A DNA stretch of 64,000 nucleotides from Cellulosimicrobium cellulans (GCF_016907755.1 NZ_JAFBCN010000001.1:2418001-2482000); one strand, 5' to 3'. Positions 49,429-59,343 are shown, numbered from the stretch's first letter. Program-made: numbers and translations. The notes: generated by a model from the letters alone, not told the origin.

Positions 49429-52400
49429 ATGTCGACCGCCACAGAGGACTTCGTCCACCTCCACGTCCACACCGAGTACTCGATGCTGGACGGCGCGGCG
49501 CGGATCGGGGACCTGTTCGACGAGGTCGAGCGGCTCGGCCAGAAGGCGATCGCGACGACCGACCACGGGTACGTCTTCGGGGCGTTCGAGTTCTGGTCGC
49601 GCGCGCAGGCCAAGGGCATCAAGCCGATCATCGGCGTCGAGGCGTACATCACGCCGGGGACCAGCCGGTTCGACCAGACGCGCGTACGGTTCGGTCAGCA
49701 GGGGCAGGAGTCCGACGACGTCTCGGCGCGCGGCGCGTACACGCACATGACGCTCCTCGCCAAGGACAACGAGGGCCTGCACAACCTGTTCCGGGCGTCG
49801 TCGCTGGCGTCGCTGGACGGCCAGATGGGCAAGTGGCCCCGCATGGACCGGGACCTGCTCCAGACCTACGGCAAGGGCCTGATCGCGACGAGCGGCTGCC
49901 CGTCGGGGGAGATCCAGACCCGCCTGCGGCTCGGCCAGTGGGACGAGGCCGTGCGGACCGCAGGCGAGCTGCAGGACGTGTTCGGGCGCGAGAACTTCTA
50001 CGTCGAGCTCATGGACCACGGTCTCGACATCGAGACCCGGGTCACCCAGGACCTGCTGCGCCTCGCGGAGACGATCGGCGCGCGGCTCGTCGCGACGAAC
50101 GACCTGCACTACGTGCGCGAGGACGACGCGTCGAGCCAGGAGGCGCTGCTCGCGATCAACTCCGGCTCCACGCTCGACGACCCGGACCGGTTCAAGTTCG
50201 ACGGGACCGGCTACTACGTGAAGTCGGCGGCGGAGATGCGTCGCGTGTTCGCGGAGCTGCCCGAGGCGTGCGACAACACGCTGCTCATCGCCGAGCAGTG
50301 CGAGGTGTCGTTCGACACGAAGGCGAACTACATGCCGCGCTTCCCCGTCCCGGAGGGCGAGGACGAGACGAGCTGGTTCGTCAAGGAGATCGAGCGCGGG
50401 CTGCACCGGCGGTACCCGGCCGGGATCCCGGACGCGTCGCGTAAGCAGGCGCAGTACGAGACCGAGGTCATCATCCAGATGGGCTTCCCGGGGTACTTCC
50501 TCGTGGTCGCCGACTTCATCAACTGGGCCAAGGAGCAGGGGATCCGCGTCGGGCCGGGCCGTGGCTCGGCCGCCGGATCGATGGCGTCCTACCTGATGGG
50601 CATCACCGAGCTCGACCCGCTCGAGCACGGCCTGATCTTCGAGCGGTTCCTCAACCCCGAGCGCGTGTCGATGCCCGACGTCGACGTCGACTTCGACGAG
50701 CGTCGGCGCGGGGAGGTCATCCGGTACGTCACGGAGAAGTACGGCGACGACCGCGTCGCCCAGATCGTCACCTACGGCACGATCAAGGCGAAGCAGGCCC
50801 TGAAGGACTCGGCGCGCCTGCTGGGCTTCCCCTTCGCCATGGGGGAAAAGCTCACCAAGGCGATGCCCCCGGCCGTCATGGGCAAGGACATCCCGCTGTC
50901 CGGGATCTTCGACCCGAAGCACGACCGCTATCCCGAGGCCGCGGAGTTCCGCCAGCTCCACGACACGGACCCCGAGGCGCAGCGCGTCGTCGAGCTCGCG
51001 CGCGGCATCGAGGGCCTGAAGCGTCAGTGGGGCGTGCACGCCGCGGGCGTCATCATGTCGAGCGACCCGCTCATCGACATCATCCCGATCATGCGCCGCC
51101 CCCAGGACGGGGCGGTCATCACCCAGTTCGACTACCCGACGTCCGAGGGCCTCGGGCTCATCAAGATGGACTTCCTCGGGCTGCGCAACCTGACGATCCT
51201 CGACGACGCGCTCGAGAACATCGAGATGAACGGCAAGGACCCGATCGAGATCGAGTCGCTGACGCTCGACGACAGGGCGTCCTACGACCTGCTCGCGCGC
51301 GGCGACACGCTGGGTGTGTTCCAGCTCGACGGCGGGCCGATGCGCGCGCTGCTGCGCCAGATGAAGCCGGACAAGTTCGACGACCTCTCGGCCGTCATCG
51401 CGCTGTACCGCCCGGGCCCCATGGGCATGAACTCGCACACGAACTACGCGCTGCGCAAGAACGGCCTGCAGAAGATCGAGCCGATCCACCCGGAGCTCGA
51501 GCAGCCGCTCGCGGAGATCCTGGACGAGACCTACGGGCTCATCGTCTACCAGGAGCAGGTGCAGCGTGCCGCGCAGATCCTCGCCGGGTACTCGCTCGGC
51601 CAGGCCGACCTGCTGCGGCGCGCGATGGGCAAGAAGAAGAAGGAGATCCTCGACAAGGAGTTCGTGCCCTTCCAGGCGGGCTGCCGCGAGCGCGGGTACT
51701 CCGACGGCGCGATCCAGGCCGTGTGGGACACGCTCGTCCCGTTCGCGGGCTACGCGTTCAACAAGGCGCACTCGGCGGGCTACGGCCTCGTCGCGTACTG
51801 GACGGCGTTCCTCAAGGCGAACTACCCGACCGAGTACATGGCGGCGCTCCTGCAGAGCGTGCGGGACGACAAGGACAAGCTCGCCCTGTACCTCAACGAG
51901 TGCCGGCGCATGCACATCACGGTGCTGCCGCCCGACGTGAACGACTCGGCGGCGAAGTTCACGGCCGTGGGCAACGACATCCGCTTCGGGCTCACGGGGG
52001 TGCGCAACGTCGGCGCCAACGTCGTCGACGCGATCATCCGCACGCGCGAGGAGAAGGGCGCCTTCACGTCGTTCACCGACTTCCTCGACAAGGTGCCGGC
52101 CGTCGTCTGCAACAAGCGCACCATCGAGTCGCTCATCAAGGCGGGCGCGTTCGACTCGCTCGGTCACCCGCGGCGCGCGCTGCTCGTCGTGCACGAGCAG
52201 GCGGTCGACTCGGTGATCAGCGTCAAGCGCAAGGAGGCCGAGGGACAGTTCGACCTGTTCGCCGACTTCGGTGGGGACGCCGAGGACGGCATGTCGTTCT
52301 CGGTCGACGTGCCCGACCTCCCGGACTGGGACAAGAAGCAGCGGCTCGCGTTCGAGCGCGAGATGCTCGGTCTCTACGTGTCCGACCACCCGCTCTCGGG

Positions 52401-52965
52401 CCTGGAGCACGTGCTCACGCGGGCCGCGGACACCGGCATCGCGAACCTGCTCGCCGACGAGGGCCGGCCGGACGGGTCGACGGTGGTGATCGCGGGCCTG
52501 GTCACGTCGCTGCAGCGCAAGATGAGCAAGAACGGCAACCCGTGGGCGGCGGTGACCATCGAGGACCTCGAGGGTGCCGTGGAGGTCATGTTCTTCGGCG
52601 AGACGTACCTCGCCTACTCCACGATCCTCGCCGAGGACCAGGTGGTTGTGCTGCGGGGGCGCGTGCGCCGTCGCGACGACACGATGCAGCTCCAGGCCAT
52701 GGAGGTGTCGCTGCCCGACATCACCGTGGGGGCGGAGTCGCCGCTCGCCGTGAAGGTGTCCCACACGCGCTGCGTGGAGCCGATCATCGTGCGTCTGCGC
52801 GAGGTGCTCGCGACGCACCCCGGCTCGGCCGAGGTCCACGTCCAGGTGCTCGAGCCCGGGAAGACCACGGTCGTGCGTGCCGGCGACGGGCTGCGCGTCG
52901 AGAAGTCGCCGGCGCTGTTCGGCGACCTCAAGGCGCTGCTCGGGCCGTCCTGCCTGGTCGGCTGA
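49429..52965 (+). CDS. dnaE: Replicative DNA polymerase III alpha subunit (DnaE1)
   Basis: The 1178-residue catalytic subunit of the chromosomal replicase. It has an N-terminal PHP domain (FVHLHVHTEYSMLDGAARI; actinobacterial DnaE1 uses this as its proofreader), GPGRGSAAGSMASYLMGI, and the palm with catalytic aspartates in PDVDVDFDERRR (416-423). VHAAGVIMSSDP, LGVFQLDG and YEEQV-type sequences (VYQEQVQRAAQ) follow. The tandem HhH region, OB fold (VVIAGLVTSLQRKMSKNGNPWAAVTIED) and C-terminal tau-binding region complete it. No ImuB-associated DnaE2 features are present. ATG 49429 is fixed by the leaderless promoter. Synteny with lspA-rluD is typical. Confidence 0.97.
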   Translation: MSTATEDFVHLHVHTEYSMLDGAARIGDLFDEVERLGQKAIATTDHGYVFGAFEFWSRAQAKGIKPIIGVEAYITPGTSRFDQTRVRFGQQGQESDDVSARGAYTHMTLLAKDNEGLHNLFRASSLASLDGQMGKWPRMDRDLLQTYGKGLIATSGCPSGEIQTRLRLGQWDEAVRTAGELQDVFGRENFYVELMDHGLDIETRVTQDLLRLAETIGARLVATNDLHYVREDDASSQEALLAINSGSTLDDPDRFKFDGTGYYVKSAAEMRRVFAELPEACDNTLLIAEQCEVSFDTKANYMPRFPVPEGEDETSWFVKEIERGLHRRYPAGIPDASRKQAQYETEVIIQMGFPGYFLVVADFINWAKEQGIRVGPGRGSAAGSMASYLMGITELDPLEHGLIFERFLNPERVSMPDVDVDFDERRRGEVIRYVTEKYGDDRVAQIVTYGTIKAKQALKDSARLLGFPFAMGEKLTKAMPPAVMGKDIPLSGIFDPKHDRYPEAAEFRQLHDTDPEAQRVVELARGIEGLKRQWGVHAAGVIMSSDPLIDIIPIMRRPQDGAVITQFDYPTSEGLGLIKMDFLGLRNLTILDDALENIEMNGKDPIEIESLTLDDRASYDLLARGDTLGVFQLDGGPMRALLRQMKPDKFDDLSAVIALYRPGPMGMNSHTNYALRKNGLQKIEPIHPELEQPLAEILDETYGLIVYQEQVQRAAQILAGYSLGQADLLRRAMGKKKKEILDKEFVPFQAGCRERGYSDGAIQAVWDTLVPFAGYAFNKAHSAGYGLVAYWTAFLKANYPTEYMAALLQSVRDDKDKLALYLNECRRMHITVLPPDVNDSAAKFTAVGNDIRFGLTGVRNVGANVVDAIIRTREEKGAFTSFTDFLDKVPAVVCNKRTIESLIKAGAFDSLGHPRRALLVVHEQAVDSVISVKRKEAEGQFDLFADFGGDAEDGMSFSVDVPDLPDWDKKQRLAFEREMLGLYVSDHPLSGLEHVLTRAADTGIANLLADEGRPDGSTVVIAGLVTSLQRKMSKNGNPWAAVTIEDLEGAVEVMFFGETYLAYSTILAEDQVVVLRGRVRRRDDTMQLQAMEVSLPDITVGAESPLAVKVSHTRCVEPIIVRLREVLATHPGSAEVHVQVLEPGKTTVVRAGDGLRVEKSPALFGDLKALLGPSCLVG

Positions 52966-52970
52966 CGCGG

Positions 52971-53486
52971 ATGACGGAGGAGGCCGTCGTCGGCGCCGCT
53001 CGGGCGTCGTGGGACGACGGCTCGGCGTCGCACCGGTTCCGGGTCGTGCCCGCGGCGTACGTGCTGCTGCGCCGCGGCGACCAGGTGCTGCTGCAGCTCC
53101 GGCAGGGCACCGGCTACCGGGACGGGTTCTGGGCCGCGGCGGCGGCCGGGCACGTCGAGCCCGGGGAGTCGGTCGTGGCGGCGGCGGTGCGCGAGGCACG
53201 CGAGGAGCTCGGCGTGGCGATCCGACCCGCCGCTCTTCAGCCCCTCACCGTGCTGCACCGCGGCGAGCCCGGCGGCCCGGCGCTCGAGCAACGTGTCGAC
53301 TTCTTCTTCACGGCCACGGAGTGGGTCGGCGAGGCCGCTCTCCTGGAGCGGGACAAGGCGGCCGACCTGCGGTGGTTCGGCCTCGACGACCTGCCGGACC
53401 CCGTCGTCCCGCACGAGCTGCACGTCCTGCGGGCACTCCTTGCCGGCGCCGTGCCGCCGATCATGACCTTCGGGTTCGACACCTGA
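52971..53486 (+). CDS. Nudix hydrolase
   Basis: A 171-residue pyrophosphohydrolase. The Nudix box G-x5-E-x7-REUxEExGU is intact in GHVEPGESVVAAAVREAREELGV. Neighbouring sequence (AAYVLLRRGDQVLLQLRQGTGYRDGFWAAAAAGH, LTVLHR, RVDFFF) resembles the MutT/NUDT16-like actinobacterial group acting on nucleotides or dinucleoside polyphosphates; the exact substrate is unknown. ATG 52971 starts 6 nt after the dnaE stop, so it is probably co-transcribed. Confidence 0.88.
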   Translation: MTEEAVVGAARASWDDGSASHRFRVVPAAYVLLRRGDQVLLQLRQGTGYRDGFWAAAAAGHVEPGESVVAAAVREAREELGVAIRPAALQPLTVLHRGEPGGPALEQRVDFFFTATEWVGEAALLERDKAADLRWFGLDDLPDPVVPHELHVLRALLAGAVPPIMTFGFDT

Positions 53487-53570
53487 CGCCTGACACCTGG
53501 TACCTGACGCGTGAGGCGTGGACGGGGCGTCCGGGGCACGGGCGCCCGCGGCGTCCGGTGCCGGAACCCG

Positions 53571-53576
53571 TAGGCT
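53571..53576 (+). promoter_or_regulatory. -10 box TAGGCT, leaderless promoter
   Basis: TAGGCT ends 7 nt before the GTG at 53584 (10 nt before the ATG at 53587). No ribosome-binding site is present. Confidence 0.5.
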
Positions 53577-53583
53577 CGACGCC

Positions 53584-53988
53584 GTGATGCGCCTCAACCC
53601 GGAACAGCTCGTCTTCGTCACCGAACGCCACCTGGCGACCCTCACCACGCTGCGCGCCGACGGCACACCGCACGTCGTCCCCGTCGCCTTCACGTGGGAC
53701 GCGGACGCGGGCGTGCTGCGTATCACGACGAACCGCGCCTCGGTCAAGGCCCGCAACGCGCGCCTCCCGGGGGCGGACGGCAACGCGCCGAGAGCCGCGG
53801 TGTGCCAGGTCGAGGGAGGCCGGTGGATCACTCTCGAGGGCACGATCGAGGTCGTCGAGGACGAGGACGAGGTCGCGGACGCCGTCGCGCGCTACGCCCG
53901 CCGGTACCGCCCGCTCGACCACAACCCCGAGCGCGTCGTCCTCCGTCTCACCCCGGACAAGGTCATGGCGTCGACCTACATGGCCTGA
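53584..53988 (+). CDS. PPOX-class flavin/F420-dependent protein (Rv1155-like)
   Basis: A 134-residue split-barrel protein: EQLVFVTERHLATLTTLRADGTPHVVPVAFTWDADAGVLRITTN, then KARNARLP, AAVCQVEGGRWITLEGTIEV and RYRPLDHNPERVVLRLTPDKVMASTYMA. The pattern fits the Rv1155/TIGR03618 group, which bind F420 (or FMN) and act as reductases. It differs from the PPOX protein at 9319-9738 in length and in the C-terminal helix. GTG 53584 is chosen over ATG 53587 because of the -10 spacing. The 97-bp gap from the Nudix gene includes a short degenerate CCTGAC repeat. Confidence 0.8.
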   Translation: MMRLNPEQLVFVTERHLATLTTLRADGTPHVVPVAFTWDADAGVLRITTNRASVKARNARLPGADGNAPRAAVCQVEGGRWITLEGTIEVVEDEDEVADAVARYARRYRPLDHNPERVVLRLTPDKVMASTYMA

Positions 53989-53998
53989 CCTGCGCGGC

Positions 53999-54616
53999 TC
54001 AGGCGTCGAGCCGGACGCCCTGGTTCGCCAGCGCCTCGTGGAGCACCGCGTGGCCGTCGTCGAGGCACCACCGGATCGCCGGCATCCCGGCGGCTCGGGC
54101 CGCCTCGACGTTGGCGGGCGTGTCGTCGACGAACAGGATCTCGGCCGGCGCGGCCCCGATCCGTCGTGCCGCCCCGACGAAGAACCCGAGGTCCGGCTTG
54201 GCCACCCCCAGCGCGTACGAGTAGCAGCTCACGTCGAAGAGCGCGTCGTACCCGAGCGCGTCGCGCATGTGCTCCCCACGCTCACGCTCCTGGTTCGTCC
54301 CCAGGTGGACGCCGTACCCGGCACTGCGCAGGGCCTCGACCAGGGCGACGGACTCGTCCACGACCTCGATCCGGTGCCACACGTCGCGGTACACGACGTC
54401 GGCGGGCTCGTCGACCCCGTACAAGGCCAGCGCGTCGGCGAGGAAGGGGAGGTAGTCTCCGCCCTCCCCGGTCAGGTACGGCAGCTCGCGGCGCCAGGTG
54501 TCGTGCAGGAACTCACGGGCCTGGCTACCGACGTAGGGCTCCATGGCGGCGTACCAGCCGCCCGGGACGTGCTGGAGCACGCCGTCGGCGTCGAGGAGGA
54601 CGTGTCGGACGGTCAT
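53999..54616 (-). CDS. HAD-superfamily hydrolase, subfamily IA
   Basis: A 205-residue phosphatase-type protein. Motif I is HVLLDADGVL (the two aspartates act as nucleophile and acid/base), motif II is LGTNQERERG, motif III is the lysine in ALGVAKPDLGFF, and motif IV is ILFVDDTPANVEAARAAGM. The helical cap (about 20-85) suggests a small phosphorylated substrate, not identified. It starts at ATG 54616, faces the PPOX gene tail to tail with a 10-bp gap and is monocistronic or co-transcribed behind the S4 gene. Confidence 0.87.
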   Translation of the reverse strand: MTVRHVLLDADGVLQHVPGGWYAAMEPYVGSQAREFLHDTWRRELPYLTGEGGDYLPFLADALALYGVDEPADVVYRDVWHRIEVVDESVALVEALRSAGYGVHLGTNQERERGEHMRDALGYDALFDVSCYSYALGVAKPDLGFFVGAARRIGAAPAEILFVDDTPANVEAARAAGMPAIRWCLDDGHAVLHEALANQGVRLDA

Positions 54617-54680
54617 GGGCGAGAGCCTGCCCGCTCCGACCGGGCTCCCGAGCGTGTGTCCGCGTGCCGGGCGCCGTCGC

Positions 54681-54917
54681 TCAGGCGACGGTCACGCTCT
54701 CGGAGCCCTGGGGGTGGTCCACGGAGACGACGTCGCCACGGTGCAGCTGGCGGCCGCGGCGCGTGTCGACCTCGCCGTTGACGCGTACCTCGCCCTCCGT
54801 GACGAGCTCGCGTGCCTCGGCCCCGGACTCGGCGAGGCCGGCGAGCTTGAGGAACTGCCCGAGGCGGATGACGTCGTCCGAGATCTCGACGGGGCGGGCG
54901 TCGTGAGGCGCGTTCAT
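54681..54917 (-). CDS. S4-domain RNA-binding protein
   Basis: A 78-residue protein that is almost entirely one S4 domain: IRLGQFLKLAGLAESGAEARELVTEGEVRVNGEVDTRRGRQLHRGDVVSV. It resembles YbcJ/YaaA-type small S4 proteins that bind structured RNA or ribosomal subunits; the specific target is unknown. ATG 54917 is preferred to ATG 54926 because GGAG lies 10 nt upstream of the former and immediately before the latter. It diverges from hisD. Confidence 0.85.
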   Translation of the reverse strand: MNAPHDARPVEISDDVIRLGQFLKLAGLAESGAEARELVTEGEVRVNGEVDTRRGRQLHRGDVVSVDHPQGSESVTVA

Positions 54918-55024
54918 GCCACCCATTCTCCCCGCCCGCGCCGGGTGGGCGCGACGCGGCGTGCCGCGACCCGCGCGGTGCGACCGGTGGGCGAAACGCC
55001 TCGTCGCGGGGTCGCGCGGGCTCC

Positions 55025-55030
55025 TAGACT
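55025..55030 (+). promoter_or_regulatory. -10 box TAGACT, leaderless promoter of hisD
   Basis: TAGACT ends exactly 6 nt before the hisD ATG at 55037 with no ribosome-binding site. Confidence 0.65.
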
Positions 55031-55036
55031 CGACCC

Positions 55037-56362
55037 ATGATCACCCGCATCGATCTTCGAGGACGTTCCCTGTCCGCCCGCGAGCTCGTCGAGACCCTGC
55101 CGCGCGCAGAGCTCGGCGTCGAGGACGCGGCGCATCGGGTCGCCCCGATCATCGAGGCGGTCCGGGCACGTGGCGCGGACGCCCTGCGGGAGTACGCCGA
55201 GCGGTTCGACGGCGTGCGCCCCGAGCACCTGCGCGTCCCGGCGGACGCCCTCGCCGACGCCTTGGCGAGTCTCGACCCGGACGTCCGGGCGGGCCTGGAA
55301 GAGGCGATCCGTCGGGTGCGGCTCGTGCACGCCGCGCAGCGCCCGCAGGACTTCACGGTCGAGATCGCGCCCGGTGCGCAGGTCCGCCAGCGCTGGGTGC
55401 CCGTGCGCCGCGTCGGGCTCTACGCGCCCGGCGGCCTCGCGGTCTACCCGTCGTCCGTGGTGATGAACGTCGTCGCCGCGCAGGAGGCGGGCGTCCGCAG
55501 CCTCGCGGTCGCGTCGCCGCCGCAGAAGGAGAACGACGGCCTCCCGCACCCGACGATCCTCGCGGCGTGCGCGCTGCTCGGCGTCGACGAGGTCTACGCG
55601 GTGGGCGGCGCGCAGGCGGTCGCGATGTTCGCCTACGGCGCCGCGGGCAGCGAGCCGCAGGACAGGGACGTGCTGTGCGAGCCGGTCGACGTCGTGACCG
55701 GACCGGGGAACGTCTACGTCGCTGCCGCGAAGCGGCTCGTCCGGGGCGTCGTCGGGATCGACGCCGAGGCCGGGCCCACGGAGATCGCGATCCTCGCGGA
55801 CGGTACCGCCGACCCGGGGCACGTGGCGGCCGACCTCATCAGCCAGGCCGAGCACGACCCGCTCGCGGCGGCCGTCCTCGTCACGCCGTCCGTCGAGCTC
55901 GCCGCCGCGGTCGAGGCCCGCCTCGCGGACCTCGTGACGGCCACGAAGCACGCCGCGCGCGTCGCGCAGTCCCTCGCCGGTCCGCAGTCCGCGATCGTGC
56001 TCGTGGACGACCTCGAGCACGGTCTCCAGGTGGTCGACGCCTACGGCGCGGAGCATCTCGAGATCCAGGCCGACGGCGCGGCAGCGGTGGCCGAGCGCGT
56101 CACGAGCGCGGGCGCGATCTTCGTCGGCCCGTGGTCGCCCGTCTCGCTCGGCGACTACATGGCCGGCTCGAACCACGTGCTCCCGACCGGCGGCTGCGCG
56201 CACTTCTCGAGCGGCCTCGGGGTGCACAGCTACGTCAAGGCGGTCCAGGTCATCGAGTACGACCGCGAAGCCCTCGAGGAGCTGGCGGACCGGATCGTCG
56301 CCGTCGCGAACGACGAGGACCTCCCCGCGCACGGCGAGGCGGTGCGGGCGCGGTTCCTGTGA
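55037..56362 (+). CDS. hisD: Histidinol dehydrogenase
   Basis: Zinc enzyme that oxidises L-histidinol to L-histidine in the last two steps of the pathway. The 441-residue protein shows [65 protein letters not shown] and the zinc/substrate region SQAEHDP...HLEI. The C-terminal motif [17 protein letters not shown] completes it. ATG 55037 is fixed by the leaderless promoter. Its stop overlaps a GNAT gene; hisC and hisB lie 5.4 kb further on. Confidence 0.96.
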   Translation: MITRIDLRGRSLSARELVETLPRAELGVEDAAHRVAPIIEAVRARGADALREYAERFDGVRPEHLRVPADALADALASLDPDVRAGLEEAIRRVRLVHAAQRPQDFTVEIAPGAQVRQRWVPVRRVGLYAPGGLAVYPSSVVMNVVAAQEAGVRSLAVASPPQKENDGLPHPTILAACALLGVDEVYAVGGAQAVAMFAYGAAGSEPQDRDVLCEPVDVVTGPGNVYVAAAKRLVRGVVGIDAEAGPTEIAILADGTADPGHVAADLISQAEHDPLAAAVLVTPSVELAAAVEARLADLVTATKHAARVAQSLAGPQSAIVLVDDLEHGLQVVDAYGAEHLEIQADGAAAVAERVTSAGAIFVGPWSPVSLGDYMAGSNHVLPTGGCAHFSSGLGVHSYVKAVQVIEYDREALEELADRIVAVANDEDLPAHGEAVRARFL

Positions 56363-56838
56363 CGGTCGAGCGCGAGGACCGCGCGCCGGTGCGGCGCGCG
56401 GTCCCGCGCGACGCCGACGACCTCGTCGCCCTGCGCGTCCACCTGATGCGTGCGATGGGGGAGGCGGACGCCGAGGACGGGGTCTGGCAGCACCGGGCCA
56501 GGGAGTGGTTCGCCCGGATGCTCGCCTCGGACGACGTCGTGGCCTTCGTCGTCGACGGACCGGGCCAGGTCGAGGCGTGCGCGCTCGTCGAGCTGCACCG
56601 GTCGGTGCCGTCCGCGCGGAACCCGCACGGCACGACGGCGCACCTGTCGAACGTCTGCACGGTGCCCGGCGCGCGGGGGCAGGGCTTCGCGCGCGCGTGC
56701 GTCGACGCGGCCCTCGACTGGGCACGTGCGAGCGGCGCCGACTCGGTCTCCCTCCACGCCACGGCCGACGGCGAGTCGCTGTACCGCACGCTGGGCTTCG
56801 TCGACACGACCTACACGGAGCTCCGCCTGCGGTGGTGA
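56359..56838 (+). CDS. GNAT-family N-acetyltransferase
   Basis: A 159-residue acetyltransferase with [25 protein letters not shown], a [15 protein letters not shown] beta region, the acetyl-CoA-binding loop [27 protein letters not shown], and [26 protein letters not shown]. It differs from the GNAT at 48774 in fold details and is not a close copy. Substrate unknown; coupling to hisD through the overlapping GTGA start suggests co-expression. It ends 15 bp from the convergent recQ with no room for a separate terminator. Confidence 0.85.
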   Translation: MTVEREDRAPVRRAVPRDADDLVALRVHLMRAMGEADAEDGVWQHRAREWFARMLASDDVVAFVVDGPGQVEACALVELHRSVPSARNPHGTTAHLSNVCTVPGARGQGFARACVDAALDWARASGADSVSLHATADGESLYRTLGFVDTTYTELRLRW

Positions 56839-56853
56839 CGCGCTCTCGCCGCC

Positions 56854-59343
56854 TCAGCGCACGCCGAGGACGAACGGGTGCACCGCTGCCGCGCCCGCCT
56901 GCCGCAGCAGGCGCGCCGCGACCGTGAGCGTCCACCCCGACTCCGTGTAGTCGTCGACGAGGAGCACGCGTCGCCCGGCCAACCCGGCCCGTGCGCCGTC
57001 CGAGAGCTCGAGCTGAAGGCGGCCGGCGACGCCCGCGAGGCGCGTCGCGGAGTTCACGTCGTGCCGACCCGGCTCCTCGCGCCCCGGGACGGGACCGACG
57101 GCGCCGATGAGGGGCTTGCCGAGGTAGCTCGCGAGCCCGTTCGCGAGGTGGAAGGTGAGGCGCGGGCGGGTCGCGGAACGCACCGCGACGACGCCGTCGA
57201 CGAGGAGCCGACGCTCCGGCGCGCTCGCGGCGCCGTCCTCGCCGGCGTCCGTCGCGGGCTCGGTCTGCGGGGCGGCCTCGTACAGCTCCGGCCACTCGTC
57301 GAGCACCCGTGCTGCCGCGCGCCGGAGCGCAACGGGCGTATCGCCGTCGGGCGTCGCGGGGGCGAAGAGCTCGCGCAGCGGGGCTGACCAGCCGAGCCCG
57401 TCGAGCCGCGCGACGGCGCGCCCGGTCTCCGCGAGCTCGTCGGCGCCGAGACGACCGCGCAGGTCGAGCCCCAGGCGGTCCATGCCGCTCGGCCACTGGC
57501 GGCGCGCGACGACCTCGACCCCGGGCCGGTCCATGTCGGCGCGCGCGGCGGCGACGGCCTCGGCGTCGGGCAGCGCGGGCAGCGTCACGCCGCCGCACGT
57601 GTCGCAGCGCCCGCAGCGCCACCCGTCCTCGAGCTCCGGGTCGTCGAGCGCGGCGCGCAGGAACGCCATGCGGCACCCGTCCGTCGCCTCGTAGTCGAGC
57701 ATCGCCTGCTGCTCGGCGGTGCGGGTCGCGTCGACGCGCTCGTACCGCTCCGCGTCGTACGACCACGGCCGCCCCGTGGCCTCCCAACCGCCCTTGACGC
57801 GCCGGACCGCGCCGTCGACGTCGAGCACCTTGAGCATGCCCTCGAGGCGCGAGCGCTTGAGGTCGACCTGCGTCTCGAGCTGCGCGACCGACTGGGTCCC
57901 GCCCGTGCTCAGCGCGTCGAGCGTCGTGCGGACCTGGGCCTGCGGCGGGAACGCGGTCGAGGCGAACCACTCCCAGATGCGCCGGTCCTCCTCGCCGGGC
58001 AGCAGCACGACGACCGCGGAGTCCACGCCACGGCCCGCGCGCCCGACCTGCTGGTAGTAGGCGATGGGCGAGCTCGGCGCGCCGAGGTGCACGACGAACG
58101 CGAGGTCGGGCTTGTCGAACCCCATCCCGAGCGCCGAGGTGGCGACGAGCGCCTTGACCCGGTTCTCCTTGAGGTCCTCCTCCAGCCGCTCGCGCTCGGC
58201 CGGGTCGGTCTGACCCGTGTACGAGGCGACGGCGAGCCCCGCCGCGCGGAGCTGGCTCGCGACCTGCTCGGCGGCGGAGACGGTGAGGCAGTAGACGATG
58301 CCCGACCCGTCGACGTCCTGGAGCGCCTCGACGAGCCACGCCACGCGCGTCGGCTGGTCGGGCAGGCGCAGGACGGCGAGGTGCAGGGACTCGCGGTCCA
58401 GCCCGCCGCGCAGGACGAGCACGTCCTCGTGGCCCGCCTCGCCGGCTCCGGGGACAGCACCGGACGCGTGCGCCGCGGTGACGCCGAGCTGCTCCGCGAC
58501 GTCCGCGGTCACGCGTGCGTTCGCGGTCGCGGTCGTCGCGAGCACGGGGATGCCCGGCGGCAGGTCGGCGAGGAGCGTGCGGATGCGCCGGTAGTCGGGA
58601 CGGAAGTCGTGGCCCCAGTCCGAGATGCAGTGCGCCTCGTCGATGACGACGAGTCCGGCGTCGGCCGCGAGCCGCGGGAGCACCTCGTCACGGAAGCCGG
58701 GGTTGTTGAGCCGCTCCGGCGAGCACAGCAGCACGTCGACCTCGCCGGCCGCGATCGCCCGGTGCACGTCGTCCCACTCGGTGACGTTCGCGGAGTTGAT
58801 GGTCACGGCCTTGATGCCGGCCCGGGCCGCGGCCGAGATCTGGTCGCGCATGAGCGCCAGGAGCGGGGAGACGATGACGGTGGGCCCGGCGCCGCGGTCG
58901 CGCAGCAGGCGCGTGGCCACGAAGTACACGGCCGACTTGCCCCACCCGGTGCGCTGCACGACGAGCGCACGCCGCCGGAACGCCACGAGCGCCTCGATCG
59001 CGCGCCACTGGTCCTCGCGCAGCGCGGCGTCGTCGCGCCCCACGAGCGCGCGCAGCGCCGTCTCGGCGTCCTCGCGCAGCGACTGCCCGTCGAGCAGGCC
59101 GCGCAGCATGGCGAGCTTGGCCCGCTTGGCCGCCTCCCCGCCGTCGGGCACGGGGGTCGGTACGGCGCCGTCGCCCGCCTCCTCGCGCGGCTCCGGTGCC
59201 GCGTCCGGCGCGGGCACCGACGGCGCGGGCCCCGACGGCGCGTCCCCCGCCCACGGGTCGCCGTACGGGTCGGCGGGCTCGTCGAGCGGCGGTGCGTCGG
59301 CCGGGTCGAAGGGCAGGTCGGCGTACGGGTCGGTGGGGCTCAC
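56854..59343 (-). CDS. RecQ-family DNA helicase with C-terminal phosphoribosyltransferase-like domain
   Basis: An 829-residue 3'-5' helicase. An acidic Pro/Ala/Asp-rich N-terminal region (1-70) precedes the helicase with Walker A RTGWGKS (131-137), VIVSPLLALMRDQ, the DEAH box at 235-238, TATAN and the second RecA domain with QQVGRAGRG. The zinc-binding module follows (CRMAFL...CGRCDTCGG). There is no HRDC domain; the last roughly 150 residues instead form a phosphoribosyltransferase-like domain ending VLLVDDYTESGWTLTVAARLLRQAG (Asp797-Asp798). GTG 59343 is supported by a TACGAT box 7 nt upstream. The fusion occurs in other actinobacteria, but the tail's role is unknown. Confidence 0.9.
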   Translation of the reverse strand: MSPTDPYADLPFDPADAPPLDEPADPYGDPWAGDAPSGPAPSVPAPDAAPEPREEAGDGAVPTPVPDGGEAAKRAKLAMLRGLLDGQSLREDAETALRALVGRDDAALREDQWRAIEALVAFRRRALVVQRTGWGKSAVYFVATRLLRDRGAGPTVIVSPLLALMRDQISAAARAGIKAVTINSANVTEWDDVHRAIAAGEVDVLLCSPERLNNPGFRDEVLPRLAADAGLVVIDEAHCISDWGHDFRPDYRRIRTLLADLPPGIPVLATTATANARVTADVAEQLGVTAAHASGAVPGAGEAGHEDVLVLRGGLDRESLHLAVLRLPDQPTRVAWLVEALQDVDGSGIVYCLTVSAAEQVASQLRAAGLAVASYTGQTDPAERERLEEDLKENRVKALVATSALGMGFDKPDLAFVVHLGAPSSPIAYYQQVGRAGRGVDSAVVVLLPGEEDRRIWEWFASTAFPPQAQVRTTLDALSTGGTQSVAQLETQVDLKRSRLEGMLKVLDVDGAVRRVKGGWEATGRPWSYDAERYERVDATRTAEQQAMLDYEATDGCRMAFLRAALDDPELEDGWRCGRCDTCGGVTLPALPDAEAVAAARADMDRPGVEVVARRQWPSGMDRLGLDLRGRLGADELAETGRAVARLDGLGWSAPLRELFAPATPDGDTPVALRRAAARVLDEWPELYEAAPQTEPATDAGEDGAASAPERRLLVDGVVAVRSATRPRLTFHLANGLASYLGKPLIGAVGPVPGREEPGRHDVNSATRLAGVAGRLQLELSDGARAGLAGRRVLLVDDYTESGWTLTVAARLLRQAGAAAVHPFVLGVR

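Noticed and set aside
49291-53199. 1302-codon minus-strand ORF
   Set aside because: Antisense to dnaE across its whole length; no domain and improbable composition.
53476-53512. Short CCTGAC/CACCTG tandem pattern after the Nudix gene
   Set aside because: Only a few imperfect copies, no symmetry and no conserved spacing; too little to call a repeat.
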